Shown one piece after another: positions 46,663 to 55,799 of a stretch of DNA of 64,000 bases. The DNA is taken from positions 992,001-1,056,000 of the forward strand of contig OZ251577.1 of NCBI GenBank assembly GCA_965243805.1, read 5' to 3'. This DNA comes from CATQHQ01 sp965243805. Lineage in GTDB: Bacteria; Gemmatimonadota; Gemmatimonadetes; Longimicrobiales; Gaopeijiaceae. Under the pieces are notes generated by a model, which saw only the letters and a program-made list of their open reading frames with translations, was not told where the DNA came from and searched no databases. A program made the position numbers and the translations under genes. Within the stretch, counting starts at the first letter, position 1. Every line of letters begins with the position of its first letter.

Positions 46663-48834
46663 CTACCCATCCGGTCCCTCTCCGGTAAGGCGCCTTCCCT
46701 CCCGGAAGCGAGAGAGCCGGTTGGCCAGCAGCGTCTCGGAGGCGATCAGCAGGAACGCCGCCGCCATGAGGTACCGCCAGAAAGACTGGCGCTTCTCGAA
46801 CTCGGTCGCTTGGAGGTCCGCCTGGAGGTCCGCCTGGAGGTCCAGGGACGCGCTGGCTAGGTCGGGGGTCGGTGCCGGTGCCGTCGGGTCGGTGCCGTCG
46901 GCGTTCTGGCCTTGGGCATTCTGGCCGTTGGCGTTTCCGAGTCCGCCGCCGATCGCGCCTGTGAACTCCTCCAAGTCCAGTCGCGACAGGTCGGACTCGG
47001 CCAGGTCCACGTTGACGGCCAGGGCCATGGGGTGGCTCGGTCGTTCGCCAGGAGGTCGGATCTCCCAGATGCCCTGGGCGTCCAGCGTCAGCAGGGGCGT
47101 TGCCGGATCAAGGGGCACGGAGCCGCCGCCGGGCTCCATCGCCAGGGCGCCGGGGGGCGTCGCCGGCGAGCCTGCCTCCTCCGCCAGCTGGGCTAGGTTG
47201 ACGGTTGCGCCGGCTGGATGCCACGCGGGGAACTCGCCGCGGCCCCCCAAGTAGTGGGCTGTCCGGTGGACGAACGGCAGGTAGATGGGGTGCAGGGGCA
47301 GGTCGTTCCAGAAGCGATCCAACCCGGTGGCCCACAACAGCACCCGACCGTCTCCGCGTCGGCCTTCCACCAGCGCCGGCGAGCCGTCGTCGAAGCGAGC
47401 CAGGACGCGGCCGTCGGTCACGTCGAGCGCACGGGTGCGGAAGAAGGCGGCGCGGGAGAAGTCGCCGGAGCGCGCGCCCTGGAAGACCTCGAAGACGGCG
47501 TGGTCGTAGTCCACGAAACCCAGCCGCAGTTGTTCTCCGGTGGCGTCGGAGGTGCTTCCGACGGTGGCCGGCAGAAACTCCGCGTGGATCGACGGCACGC
47601 GGCTTCGCTCGCCGAGGACTAGGAGCAGCCCGCCTCCACTCTCCACGAAGTCGCGCAACCGTGAGCCGGCTTCCCCGCCTGGGAAGGGACCGCCGTTCAG
47701 GACAACCACGTTTTGATTGGCCAGCATGGCCTCGGGGGGCGCGCCCCGGACGACGCGGGCGGCGAACCCGGTCCCTTCGGCGACTCCCAGGGCACCGCGC
47801 AGATGCAAGTTGGACTCGCCGGTTCCCAGCGGGTCGACGATCAGCACGTCCAGGTCGCCGCCGGGGGAGACGACGAAGTGCAGGGCGTTGTCGGCCTGCA
47901 GCCCTCCGTCGGAGAGGCGGAGTTCGCCCCGGGTGAAGGGGTTGGTGAGGGTAAAGGGGTCGAAGGCGACGGGGGCGCTTCCGCCTGGGGGCACGACGAC
48001 GGATGCGCGGCCGACTTCGGTGTCGTCCACCAGCAGCGTCACCTCGACGGGGGGCAGGCCGGTGCCGGTTGCCGCCACTCGGGCCCGTGCCGACACGCGC
48101 TCCCGGCCTCCGGTGCTCTCCCGCCGCAGCTCCAGTCCCGTGAGCGCCAAGTTGGCCACTCCCGCGTCGGCGTCTCCGACCATGAGCGTCTCGACGGCCG
48201 TGCCTTCGGGAAGCGTCGCGTCTCGGTCGGGCCGCCAACCGGTGCGCTGGAAGTCGCTGACGATCACGACGCGACGTCGCGGCAGATCGGACGCCGCCAG
48301 CACCGACGCCGCCAGCTTCACCGCCGGAGCCGTGCGAGTGGCCAGCGAGCTGGTCGCCAGCGTGTCCAGCGATTCGAGGATGCGCCGGGGTTCGGTGGAC
48401 GAGCGGTGCAGAAGGACCGGCGTTTCGTCGAAGGCGATCAGCGAGATGCGATCTGACGGCCCCGCCGCACTCGCCGCCGACTTGGCTATGGACACGCCCT
48501 GCGCCCAGTGGTCGGCCAGTTCCATGGAGTACGAGCGGTCCACGAGCACCACGAGCTCTTCGGCGCCCGGACCTCCCACCGTTGCCAACCGTCCTCCACG
48601 CGCGAAGGGACGTGCGAACGCCAAGACGAGCAACGCCAGCGCCGCCAAGCGGATCAGCAGCAGCGCAATGTGGCGAAGGCGCCGCCGAGAGGTCTCCCGG
48701 AAGGGGATCCGCTCCAGGAACATGAGCGACGGGAAGGCCAGGGGCTTGCCCCGCTCATGGCGGGTCAGGTGGACCAGCAGAGGTATGGCCAGGCCCGCCA
48801 GACCTACCAGGAAGAGGGGGGCGAGGAAGCTCAT
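46663..48834 (-). CDS. BatA-like protein (aerotolerance regulator N-terminal, vWA)
   Basis: This is a 723-aa membrane protein beginning FLAPLFLVGLAGLAIPLLVHL (aerotolerance-regulator BatA N-terminal domain), with a second membrane span (LRHIALLLIRLAALALLVLAF), a von Willebrand A domain (VVLVDRSYSMEL, a MIDAS-like DxSxS site; SLIAFDETPVL), a large periplasmic region with GLLLVLGERS, and a final span near FWRYLMAAAFLLIAS. It works with MoxR and DUF58 in an envelope-related role. The ATG 48834 overlaps the DUF58 stop. QADLQADLQAT near the C-terminus comes from a 12-bp repeat at 46811-46846. Confidence 0.87.
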   Translation of the reverse strand: MSFLAPLFLVGLAGLAIPLLVHLTRHERGKPLAFPSLMFLERIPFRETSRRRLRHIALLLIRLAALALLVLAFARPFARGGRLATVGGPGAEELVVLVDRSYSMELADHWAQGVSIAKSAASAAGPSDRISLIAFDETPVLLHRSSTEPRRILESLDTLATSSLATRTAPAVKLAASVLAASDLPRRRVVIVSDFQRTGWRPDRDATLPEGTAVETLMVGDADAGVANLALTGLELRRESTGGRERVSARARVAATGTGLPPVEVTLLVDDTEVGRASVVVPPGGSAPVAFDPFTLTNPFTRGELRLSDGGLQADNALHFVVSPGGDLDVLIVDPLGTGESNLHLRGALGVAEGTGFAARVVRGAPPEAMLANQNVVVLNGGPFPGGEAGSRLRDFVESGGGLLLVLGERSRVPSIHAEFLPATVGSTSDATGEQLRLGFVDYDHAVFEVFQGARSGDFSRAAFFRTRALDVTDGRVLARFDDGSPALVEGRRGDGRVLLWATGLDRFWNDLPLHPIYLPFVHRTAHYLGGRGEFPAWHPAGATVNLAQLAEEAGSPATPPGALAMEPGGGSVPLDPATPLLTLDAQGIWEIRPPGERPSHPMALAVNVDLAESDLSRLDLEEFTGAIGGGLGNANGQNAQGQNADGTDPTAPAPTPDLASASLDLQADLQADLQATEFEKRQSFWRYLMAAAFLLIASETLLANRLSRFREGRRLTGEGPDG
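46811..46846. repeat. 12-bp tandem repeat, three copies, in BatA-like gene
   Basis: Units TGGAGGTCCGCC, TGGAGGTCCGCC and TGGAGGTCCAGG follow one another. They encode the QADL repeat just before the last membrane span. Confidence 0.9.
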
Positions 48835-49733
48835 CGGACCCGGGTGGTCTTCTGGCGGAACACCAAGTAGGCGTGGAGCGCTCGGTCCAGCGGCTTCGCC
48901 GTGTTCAGCAGGACGTAGTCTACGCCGTGCCGGCCCAGCGCTTGGCCCATCTCCGAGATGTGCTGATCGATCCGCCGCCGATACTCCACGGCAAAGTTGC
49001 CCGGCGCCACAGGGAGCACCCGTCGGGTCTCCAAGTCCAGGAAGTTGGCCACCTCCGCGAAGGGAAAGTCGATCTCCGCCGGGTCCAGGACGTGGAACGC
49101 AACCACGTCGTGACCTTGGGCGCGAAAGTGTCCCAACGCTGTTGCCACCGAGTCCGGCTCGTCGTAGAAGTCGGACGCCACCACCAGTATGCCCCGCCGC
49201 CGAAAGGTGTTGGCCACGCGGGCCAGGGGCAGCTTCCAGCTTCCCTTCCGCGACGCTTTCACCCGCGCGACGGCGTGCAGGAGCTTGTCCAGATGGGCTG
49301 CGGAGGGACGGACGTGCTCCACTACGTCGTCGTCGAATGCGTACAGTCCCACCCTGTCCTTGTGGCCGGCGGAAAACCACGCCAGGCTGGCGGTCAGGTA
49401 GCGTGCGTAGTCCAGCTTGCTCACGGCGGCGGTCTGGTAGCCCATCGAGGCGGAAACGTCCAGCAGGAACCCCACGTCGGCGTTGGTCTCGGCTTCGTAC
49501 TGCTTGATGTGGAAGCGGTCGGTGCGGGCGTAGAGACGCCAGTCGATCCGACGGATGTCGTCGCCGGGCATGTAGGGACGGTGCTCGGCAAAGTCCATGC
49601 TGGTTCCCAGGTAGGGCGAGCGGTGAATCCCCTGCAGGAAGCCGTCCACCACCGTCTTGGCCAGCAGTTGCAAGTTGTCGATCCGGGCCAGTACTGCCGG
49701 ATCCAGGAACGACGTTCCGGGGACGGTCGTCAC
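48831..49733 (-). CDS. DUF58 domain protein
   Basis: A 300-aa DUF58 protein, the usual partner of MoxR ATPases. The diagnostic stretch YMPGDDIRRIDWRLYARTDR is at about residues 54-73, followed by a vWA-like fold: VGFLLDVSASM (MIDAS-type DxSxS), GLYAFDDDV and ILVVASDFYD. GTG start at 49733, 7 bp after the MoxR stop. DUF58/MoxR modules are thought to act in metal insertion or in maturation of envelope proteins; here the context is the BatA/DUF4175 block. Confidence 0.92.
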   Translation of the reverse strand: MTTVPGTSFLDPAVLARIDNLQLLAKTVVDGFLQGIHRSPYLGTSMDFAEHRPYMPGDDIRRIDWRLYARTDRFHIKQYEAETNADVGFLLDVSASMGYQTAAVSKLDYARYLTASLAWFSAGHKDRVGLYAFDDDVVEHVRPSAAHLDKLLHAVARVKASRKGSWKLPLARVANTFRRRGILVVASDFYDEPDSVATALGHFRAQGHDVVAFHVLDPAEIDFPFAEVANFLDLETRRVLPVAPGNFAVEYRRRIDQHISEMGQALGRHGVDYVLLNTAKPLDRALHAYLVFRQKTTRVR

Positions 49734-49740
49734 CTGCGGG

Positions 49741-50766
49741 CTACATCCCCGAACTGGGCACGGGTACCGCGTCCAGCAGCATCGTCACTAGCTCGTCGGT
49801 GGTGCGTCCTTCCGACTCGGCGCGGAAGTTCGTGAGGATGCGATGGCGGAGGACGGGCAGCGCCAGCGCTCGAACGTCGTCGAAGTCCACGGTGAGCCTG
49901 CCCTGGGCGAGCGCGCGCGCTTTGCCGCCGAGAATCAGGTATTGCGCCGCCCGCACGCTGGCGCCGTACTGGACCCACTCCTTGACGAAGTCGTGGTCTC
50001 CGTTGGGGCCGGGCCGACTTGCGCGCACCAAGTTGACGGCGTAGCGCAGCACGGGTTCGGCGACGGGCACCCTGCGCACGAGCTCCTGGAAGGCGATCAG
50101 GTCCTCGCGGGAGACGACGCGCTCCAGCTCCGGTTCCACTTCGTCTGTGGTCGCGCGCACCACGTCCATCTCCTCGTCCTCTTCCAGGTGGTCCATGCGG
50201 ATGTGAAACATGAACCGGTCGAGCTGGGCTTCGGGCAATGGGTAGGTGCCCTCCAGCTCGATGGGGTTTTGCGTTGCGAAGACGAAGAACGGCGGCGCCA
50301 GCTCGTAGGTCTTGGCCTGCACCGTGACCCTGTGCTCCTGCATCGCCTCCAGAAGGGCCGCCTGCGTCTTCGGGGGCGTGCGGTTGATCTCGTCGGCTAG
50401 CACCACGTTGGCGAACACTGGCCCCGGCGTGAAGACCAGTCCTCGGCTTCCGTCTTCCCTTTGCTGGATGATGTCGGTGCCCGTGATGTCCGACGGCATC
50501 AGGTCCGGCGTGAACTGGATGCGTGAAAACTCCAGGTCCAGCACACGCGCCACCGAGTGGATCAGCAACGTCTTTGCCAGTCCAGGCACGCCCACCAGCA
50601 GGCTGTTGCCGCCCACGAAGAGGGTGAGCAGCACGTGTTCGACGGCTTCGTCCTGGCCGATGATGATCTTGCGCACTTCGGCGAGGATCTTCTCTCGACC
50701 TTCTTGTATGCGCTCGGCCAGGGCCAAGTCCGTCGGGGAGTCGGCGGTTTTTGCGTTTGTTGGCAA
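49741..50766 (-). CDS. MoxR-family AAA+ ATPase
   Basis: A 341-aa AAA+ ATPase of the MoxR family, a chaperone-like motor. Walker A is GVPGLAKTLL, Walker B VVLADEINRTPPK, and the sensor-1 region has FATQNPIELEGTYPLPEAQ. The C-terminal lid follows. The first usable start appears to be TTG 50766; other starts slightly downstream are possible. It precedes DUF58 by 7 bp, which is the canonical order. Confidence 0.95.
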   Translation of the reverse strand: MPTNAKTADSPTDLALAERIQEGREKILAEVRKIIIGQDEAVEHVLLTLFVGGNSLLVGVPGLAKTLLIHSVARVLDLEFSRIQFTPDLMPSDITGTDIIQQREDGSRGLVFTPGPVFANVVLADEINRTPPKTQAALLEAMQEHRVTVQAKTYELAPPFFVFATQNPIELEGTYPLPEAQLDRFMFHIRMDHLEEDEEMDVVRATTDEVEPELERVVSREDLIAFQELVRRVPVAEPVLRYAVNLVRASRPGPNGDHDFVKEWVQYGASVRAAQYLILGGKARALAQGRLTVDFDDVRALALPVLRHRILTNFRAESEGRTTDELVTMLLDAVPVPSSGM

Positions 50767-50831
50767 GGTGTTGTCTCGGGTTGCGTTGTTGGGGCGACTT
50801 TAAGCGGCCACGGGGTGCGCGGCTCCGCAGG

Positions 50832-51659
50832 TCACCGAGTGAGGGCGTAGATCACGTAGTTGACACCGACCTTGTACGCTTCGTTGGACAGGTCGATGGG
50901 GTAGTACCCCAAGTCCGAGTACTCCCAGTAGTCGCCGATGTCGTTGTTGAGGTTGGCGATCACTTGCAGCCGCTTCGACGGATCGTCGTCCTCGTGGATG
51001 CCGAGAAAGTACGGCTTGTACTGTCGGAAGGTGGGCGGAGAAAAGTCCAGCGTCTCGATCTTGAAGAACGCATTGAAGATCGGGTCTTCGAGCGTGAGCA
51101 GGCGGAAGGGCTGGCCGGGAAGGATTTCGTTGAAGATCTCCTGGACGTTTTGCCATTCCCACTGTCCGCGGAAGTCGTCCAGGATCAGAAAGCCGCCCTT
51201 TTGCAGGTAGGCGGAGATGTTGTCGAGCTCTGCGTGGGTCGGCGCCCACACGCCCGGCTCCGCCACGTATGCGACTGGGTAGCGGTGCAGGTCGGGGCTG
51301 TCGGCGTCGATGACGTTGGTGCCGTCGTTGGGGTTGGAGAGCGTTACTTCGTTGAGGATCTTGACGAAGTTGCGGTCGGCGTGGGGGAAGTCGTGAGCCC
51401 AAGGGGGCTGCCGACCGCGGAAGGCGCGTCCAGAGCCGCCACGCCCGAGGCCTCCGCGTCCGCTTGTGGAGAACCGAACCCGGACGAAGGTATAGCGCGC
51501 GTCGTAGGGGGCGTTGCCGAACTCTTGGGAGGGTGGAGGGCGTGGGTCGGCGGCCGTGGTCTTTGGGGAGCGAGCCCAGGGGGTGCCGAGTGCGGCGATG
51601 GCAAGCGCGGCCAGTGCAATGGTCGACGGGTGCCGTTGTCGGCGGTGGAACCGGGTCAC
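50832..51659 (-). CDS. DUF4159 exported protein
   Basis: This is a 275-aa exported protein with a signal peptide (TIALAALAIAALGTPWA). The body is a DUF4159 domain of the glutamine-amidotransferase-like fold (FVRVRFSTSG, FLILDDFRGQWEWQN, DLGYYPIDLSNEAYKVGVNY). DUF4159 genes commonly sit next to MoxR and DUF58. A GTG start at 51659 overlaps the fusion-gene stop (GTGA). Function is unknown; no catalytic Cys is apparent. Confidence 0.85.
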   Translation of the reverse strand: MTRFHRRQRHPSTIALAALAIAALGTPWARSPKTTAADPRPPPSQEFGNAPYDARYTFVRVRFSTSGRGGLGRGGSGRAFRGRQPPWAHDFPHADRNFVKILNEVTLSNPNDGTNVIDADSPDLHRYPVAYVAEPGVWAPTHAELDNISAYLQKGGFLILDDFRGQWEWQNVQEIFNEILPGQPFRLLTLEDPIFNAFFKIETLDFSPPTFRQYKPYFLGIHEDDDPSKRLQVIANLNNDIGDYWEYSDLGYYPIDLSNEAYKVGVNYVIYALTR

Positions 51660-54600
51660 GGGTTCTCGCCGCCCTCGCGTCGGATCTCCAGCAGCAGCTC
51701 CAAGGCTTCCTCGTAGTTGGGGGCGATCTCAAGGGCCGCGAGCACTTCCCGCCGCGCCGCCGTGCGATCGCCAGCCTTGTAAAGTACGTGGGCGAGGCGG
51801 TAGTGTGCCGCCGCACGGTCCGCCGGGTCCAGTGCCAGGACCGCCCGTCTGGCTATGGACGCGCCCTTCCAGTCGCCCAGCTCCTCCAAGATGTCGGCCA
51901 GCCGCTCGTGGTCCGCAATCTGGTAGGGGTGGACGAATGGGACTCCGCGAAGGGCCTCCGCGGCCCCGGCCAAGTCGGCGGCGGCGTTGCGATCTGTCGG
52001 GGCGAGGACTCGGGCCAGGGCGATCCGCCCGTCGTAGTGACTCTCGTTCAGGCGCAGAAGCTTCCGGTAGTGGTCGGCGGCGGCGTTCAGGTCGCCTTGG
52101 GCTTCGCGGATTCGACCCAGGTACCAGTGGGGGCTGTCGGGACCGCCGTACTCGGGGAAGAGGCGCAGGGCCGCGTCGAAGTGCCGGGCGGCGTCGGCCA
52201 GCTGACCGTCGTCGAAGAGTGCACGGGCAAGGGCTGTTCGGGACTCGAAGCGGTTCGGGTCTCGGGCGACGGCGACCCGCGCACCAGCCAAGTCCCTCGG
52301 CGGGTCCCCCGGCGGTTCGGCACCCACCGACGCGACCACCGTCGCGAACCGGTCCTTCAGGTATCGCTCGAAATCGTCGTCGAACTCCGCTAGGCGCACG
52401 CCCAGCGCGCGCTCGAACGCCTCCTGGTCGCTCGCGCCGTCGCGGTAAGCCAGGAGCATGTGGAGGATCGCAGGGAAGCCGTGGAGCTCCTCGATCCACT
52501 CGAACACCAGCGAGGCGTGGAGGTAGCTGTTGGCCACCTCGCCCGGGTGGCGCGGGTTGGAGAAGCCCCGATCCAGCTCGCTCACGGGACGCAGGTTGTC
52601 GGACGCCAGTTGGCGAATGAAGCCGACGCCCGGATAGCGCCCCCAAGTGGGGTCTCCCTTGCGCTGCTCGTGGACCGCCAGCCCCTCGGAGAACCAGCGG
52701 GGCACTTCGCTATCCGACGCGCCGATGTGGAAGGAGTGGGCGATCTCGTGCCAGAGGGTGGACGCCCAGTTGAAGCTCCCCCGCTCGCGGGCTGCGGGCG
52801 AGTCAATGGCCAGGGCGGGCCCGAAGCTGACCCCGAGCGCGCCGATCCCCACCAAGCCGACGGTCCGCACCGAGAAGTCGGCGTGGCGGGGGTAGACTTC
52901 CACCCGAATCGGATCGGGGGGCGTGTAGCCGTACCGTTGGGACATCTCGCGGTAGGCTCGTTCGGCAACGGGCGCCACGTAGGGAGCCAGCAGGTCGGCC
53001 TCCGACTCGTGGAGGACAAGGCGGAAGTGCTCCGTCTCCACGATCCGGTACTCGGTAAAGGTGTCCAGCAGGTCCAGGGTGTTCTTGAACCAGAGGTTGA
53101 AGGGGTCGCCGGCAAAGGCCCGCTCCAGGTGTTCCCGGCCTTCGTCCACCCGGCCGAGGCGGACTTGGTTGATTCCGGCGAGTCCCCAGCCGGACCAGCT
53201 GTTGGGGTCGGCCGCCGCCGCGGCCAGGGCGAAGTCGAGGGCGTCGGCGTACTTCCGGTGGTCGGCGGCCAGCTCCGCCAGCACGACGTAGGGACGGGTC
53301 GGTGTGGGGGTTAGCCGACGAACCCGCTCCATGGTGTCTCGATACGCTATGGCTTCGCCCGCCAGGTGATGAATCGCCGCCTTGGCGCCGAGGGCTTCTA
53401 GTGCTGTGCCGTTTGTTTCCAGAGCGCGTTCGACTTCGCTTAGGGCAGCCTCACGGTCCCCGCTGAGCAGGAGGAGGCGGGCGCGGAGGACTCGGGCGCC
53501 CACCAAGTTCGGGTTGGCGCTTAGGGCTGCGTCCAGCGACGCGGAGGGGTTGCCGCGGCCCTCCAACCGGGCGACTCGGGCCAAGCCGAAGTGGGCGTCG
53601 GCGTGGTTCGGGTTCTGGGCAAGGACTGCGCGGAACGCCTCCGCCGCCTGGGCCGCGTCGTATCGCTCCAGGAAGAGCTCGCCGACGGCGATCCGGGCGG
53701 AGTGGTCCAGGGGGCCGGCAGCCTGGGCCTCGTCGAGGGCGCGGAGGGCGTCGTGCGCGTACTCGTAGTTCCAGCGCGACAGGTAGGCCATGGCGCGCCC
53801 TACGGCGACCAGCTCCCCGGCGGAGAGCCGGGCCAGCGCGCCGCCCGCGCTGTTGTAATAGTCGATGAAGCTGTCAAAGAGGGAGCGGGCAGCGTCGCGC
53901 TCGCCGTACTGGTATTCGAGGGCGCCGAGCTCGAGCCGGGCCAGCGCGCCGGGGGCACCCGGCTCCTGGGCCGCCGCCGCCAGCGCCGTGCGAGCTTCGT
54001 TGATGCGGCCGGTCCGCAGGAGAACCGCGCCGAGATGGGCCTGGGCGCCAGGGACTCCCCGTTGCAAGGCGGTCCGGGCCGCGTGCGCGGCATCTTCATA
54101 CGCGCCGGTCTCCAGCAGGGCGGTGATCCAGCCGGACAGCGCCGACTCGTCACCGTCGAGGGCGGCGGGGCGGAAAAAACGGATCGCGTCCCCGTACTGG
54201 CCAACCGCAAGGGCTTCGTGTGCCTCGCGCTCCTGCTCCTGAGCCGTGACGTCGGCTGATCCGCCCACTGCCGCCACCGTGCCAAGCGCAAGCCAAGCGA
54301 TCCAAGCACCAGCCGCCGTCGCACCCCCGAACTTCCGCCGGTACCGTCGCGTCCACACCACAATTGCCGGCACCCCCACCACGGTCGGCAGGAGCCACGG
54401 CACGATCGCCAGAGGCCCTTCGAGGCCCAAGTCCCAGAACCGTTGTGCGCCGAAGACGAGGAATGCGGTGTGGAAGGCGATGCCGCCGCCGAGCATCGAT
54501 CCCAGGTGACTGTAGAGCCAGCCCATGCGCTCTGCCGTCGGATGCCGCACCATGCGTAGCATCCTCCAGCCGGTGAAGAGGCCGATCGGGCTCAGGCCCA

Positions 54601-55042
54601 GAAGGATTGGCGAGACGGGGGACCAGGCCGCGATCGCCGCCGCCACCACCGCCACGCTGCCCGCCATCGACGCCCACGCCAGCGCCTCGTGGAAGGGGGT
54701 GCGGAGCATCTCCGGCGACCTCCGCGTGGCCACGACCCGAATCGCTTGGCGCACCTGCGCGAACGTCACCACGCCCAAGTACCCCAGCAGCCAGGCGAAG
54801 CCGTAGAGCTCCGGCTGATCCGCGACGCCGATCCCGTCGAGCCAGTAGGAGACCACGCGCCCGGCCGACGCGGTCACCGCCGAGAGCGTGACGACGTAGG
54901 CGCAGTAGGCGTAGACCTTGCCCGCCTGCTTGTGCGCACGCCCGCCCTTGCGAGCGAACACGGGCACCCAGAACGCCGCTAGGCCAGCGAATCCGGTGGC
55001 GACGTGGACGACGATGACGGCGGCGAAGAGTGTGCTCAGCAT
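51656..55042 (-). CDS. Membrane domain fused to TPR and HExxH peptidase domain
   Basis: A 1128-aa protein of unusual make-up. Residues 1-245 form a polytopic membrane domain (LFAAVIVVHVATGFAGLAAF, LLGYLGVVTFAQVRQA, IVPWLLPTVVGVPAIVVW) like DUF2306-type heme-less membrane proteins. A signal-like AWIAWLALGTVAAVGG then leads to TPR repeats (about 270-650). Next comes a peptidase MA-type domain with WHEIAHSFHIG, the zinc HExxH, and GLAVHEQ, then more TPRs to the end. The part from about residue 250 looks like a complete exported gene whose own start has gone: no ATG or GTG lies at its signal-like segment. Stop overlaps DUF4159; start is 1 bp from the channel gene. Confidence 0.82.
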   Translation of the reverse strand: MLSTLFAAVIVVHVATGFAGLAAFWVPVFARKGGRAHKQAGKVYAYCAYVVTLSAVTASAGRVVSYWLDGIGVADQPELYGFAWLLGYLGVVTFAQVRQAIRVVATRRSPEMLRTPFHEALAWASMAGSVAVVAAAIAAWSPVSPILLGLSPIGLFTGWRMLRMVRHPTAERMGWLYSHLGSMLGGGIAFHTAFLVFGAQRFWDLGLEGPLAIVPWLLPTVVGVPAIVVWTRRYRRKFGGATAAGAWIAWLALGTVAAVGGSADVTAQEQEREAHEALAVGQYGDAIRFFRPAALDGDESALSGWITALLETGAYEDAAHAARTALQRGVPGAQAHLGAVLLRTGRINEARTALAAAAQEPGAPGALARLELGALEYQYGERDAARSLFDSFIDYYNSAGGALARLSAGELVAVGRAMAYLSRWNYEYAHDALRALDEAQAAGPLDHSARIAVGELFLERYDAAQAAEAFRAVLAQNPNHADAHFGLARVARLEGRGNPSASLDAALSANPNLVGARVLRARLLLLSGDREAALSEVERALETNGTALEALGAKAAIHHLAGEAIAYRDTMERVRRLTPTPTRPYVVLAELAADHRKYADALDFALAAAAADPNSWSGWGLAGINQVRLGRVDEGREHLERAFAGDPFNLWFKNTLDLLDTFTEYRIVETEHFRLVLHESEADLLAPYVAPVAERAYREMSQRYGYTPPDPIRVEVYPRHADFSVRTVGLVGIGALGVSFGPALAIDSPAARERGSFNWASTLWHEIAHSFHIGASDSEVPRWFSEGLAVHEQRKGDPTWGRYPGVGFIRQLASDNLRPVSELDRGFSNPRHPGEVANSYLHASLVFEWIEELHGFPAILHMLLAYRDGASDQEAFERALGVRLAEFDDDFERYLKDRFATVVASVGAEPPGDPPRDLAGARVAVARDPNRFESRTALARALFDDGQLADAARHFDAALRLFPEYGGPDSPHWYLGRIREAQGDLNAAADHYRKLLRLNESHYDGRIALARVLAPTDRNAAADLAGAAEALRGVPFVHPYQIADHERLADILEELGDWKGASIARRAVLALDPADRAAAHYRLAHVLYKAGDRTAARREVLAALEIAPNYEEALELLLEIRREGGENP

Positions 55043-55043
55043 C

Positions 55044-55799
55044 TCACTCGGGCTCGTCCTCGATCCACGCCGAAATGAGGCCGGCCAGCGATCCGATCAG
55101 GCCCAGCGACAGCGTGACCAGCCAGATCGCCACGATCCGCCCGCCGGTGGTGACGGTGTAGTGGTCGCCGAAGCCGGCCGCCTCCGCACCGATGAGCGTC
55201 GAGACGGTCCACAGAAACGCGGCTTCGGCGGTGTGGATGTTGGCGCCCGGCTGGGAGCTCTCCATTCCCAGAACGAGGAAGCTGCCGGCCACCACCGACA
55301 CCACGATCAAGGCGAAGACCATGGCCACGAGGGCCTGTGTGCGCCCGGCGTCGAAGAGGGTGACGGCGCCCCGCACGCTGTTCGTCGTGGAGCGCATCAC
55401 GCGCACCATCATGATCAGCCGAAGCCCGCGGAACGCCCGCAGCGCCTCCACATCGGGGATCGACGCGATCACGTCCGCCCAGCCCCACTTCCACCAGTGC
55501 CAGCGGTTCGGCGCCCGCCACAAGTCCCACGCAGCCTTGGTGATGAAGAGCGCGCACACCATCCGATCGGCGATCCTGGCGAGCTCCTGAAACTCCCGGT
55601 CCAGCTCGAAGCCTTGGTTCAGGCCGAACAGGATGACGGAACCCAGTGCCAACAGCGCAAAGAGCGCCTCGAGGATGACCTTGGCGGCGGAAGGCCCCGG
55701 GAGCGTGGCGTCGGCGGAGGAGAGTGCGTCGGCGGTAGGCCCCGAGAGTGTGTCGGCGGACGGGGCCTCTGTGCGGGACGTCTGCTCGGAGCCGCTCAT
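55044..55799 (-). CDS. Voltage-gated-type potassium channel-like membrane protein
   Basis: A 251-aa ion-transporter of the voltage-gated channel superfamily. From the ATG 55799 a polar N-terminus leads to a segment like VILEALFALLALGSVILFG, then a charged S4-like helix (RAFRGLRLIMMVRVMRST, an Arg every third or fourth position), then MVFALIVVSVVAGSFLVLG, a pore loop AFLWTVSTLIGAEAAGFGDHY and a last span IVAIWLVTLSLGLIGSLAGL. The filter has AAGFGD instead of the classical TVGYGD, so potassium selectivity is likely but unproven. ATG overlaps the exonuclease stop. Confidence 0.85.
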   Translation of the reverse strand: MSGSEQTSRTEAPSADTLSGPTADALSSADATLPGPSAAKVILEALFALLALGSVILFGLNQGFELDREFQELARIADRMVCALFITKAAWDLWRAPNRWHWWKWGWADVIASIPDVEALRAFRGLRLIMMVRVMRSTTNSVRGAVTLFDAGRTQALVAMVFALIVVSVVAGSFLVLGMESSQPGANIHTAEAAFLWTVSTLIGAEAAGFGDHYTVTTGGRIVAIWLVTLSLGLIGSLAGLISAWIEDEPE

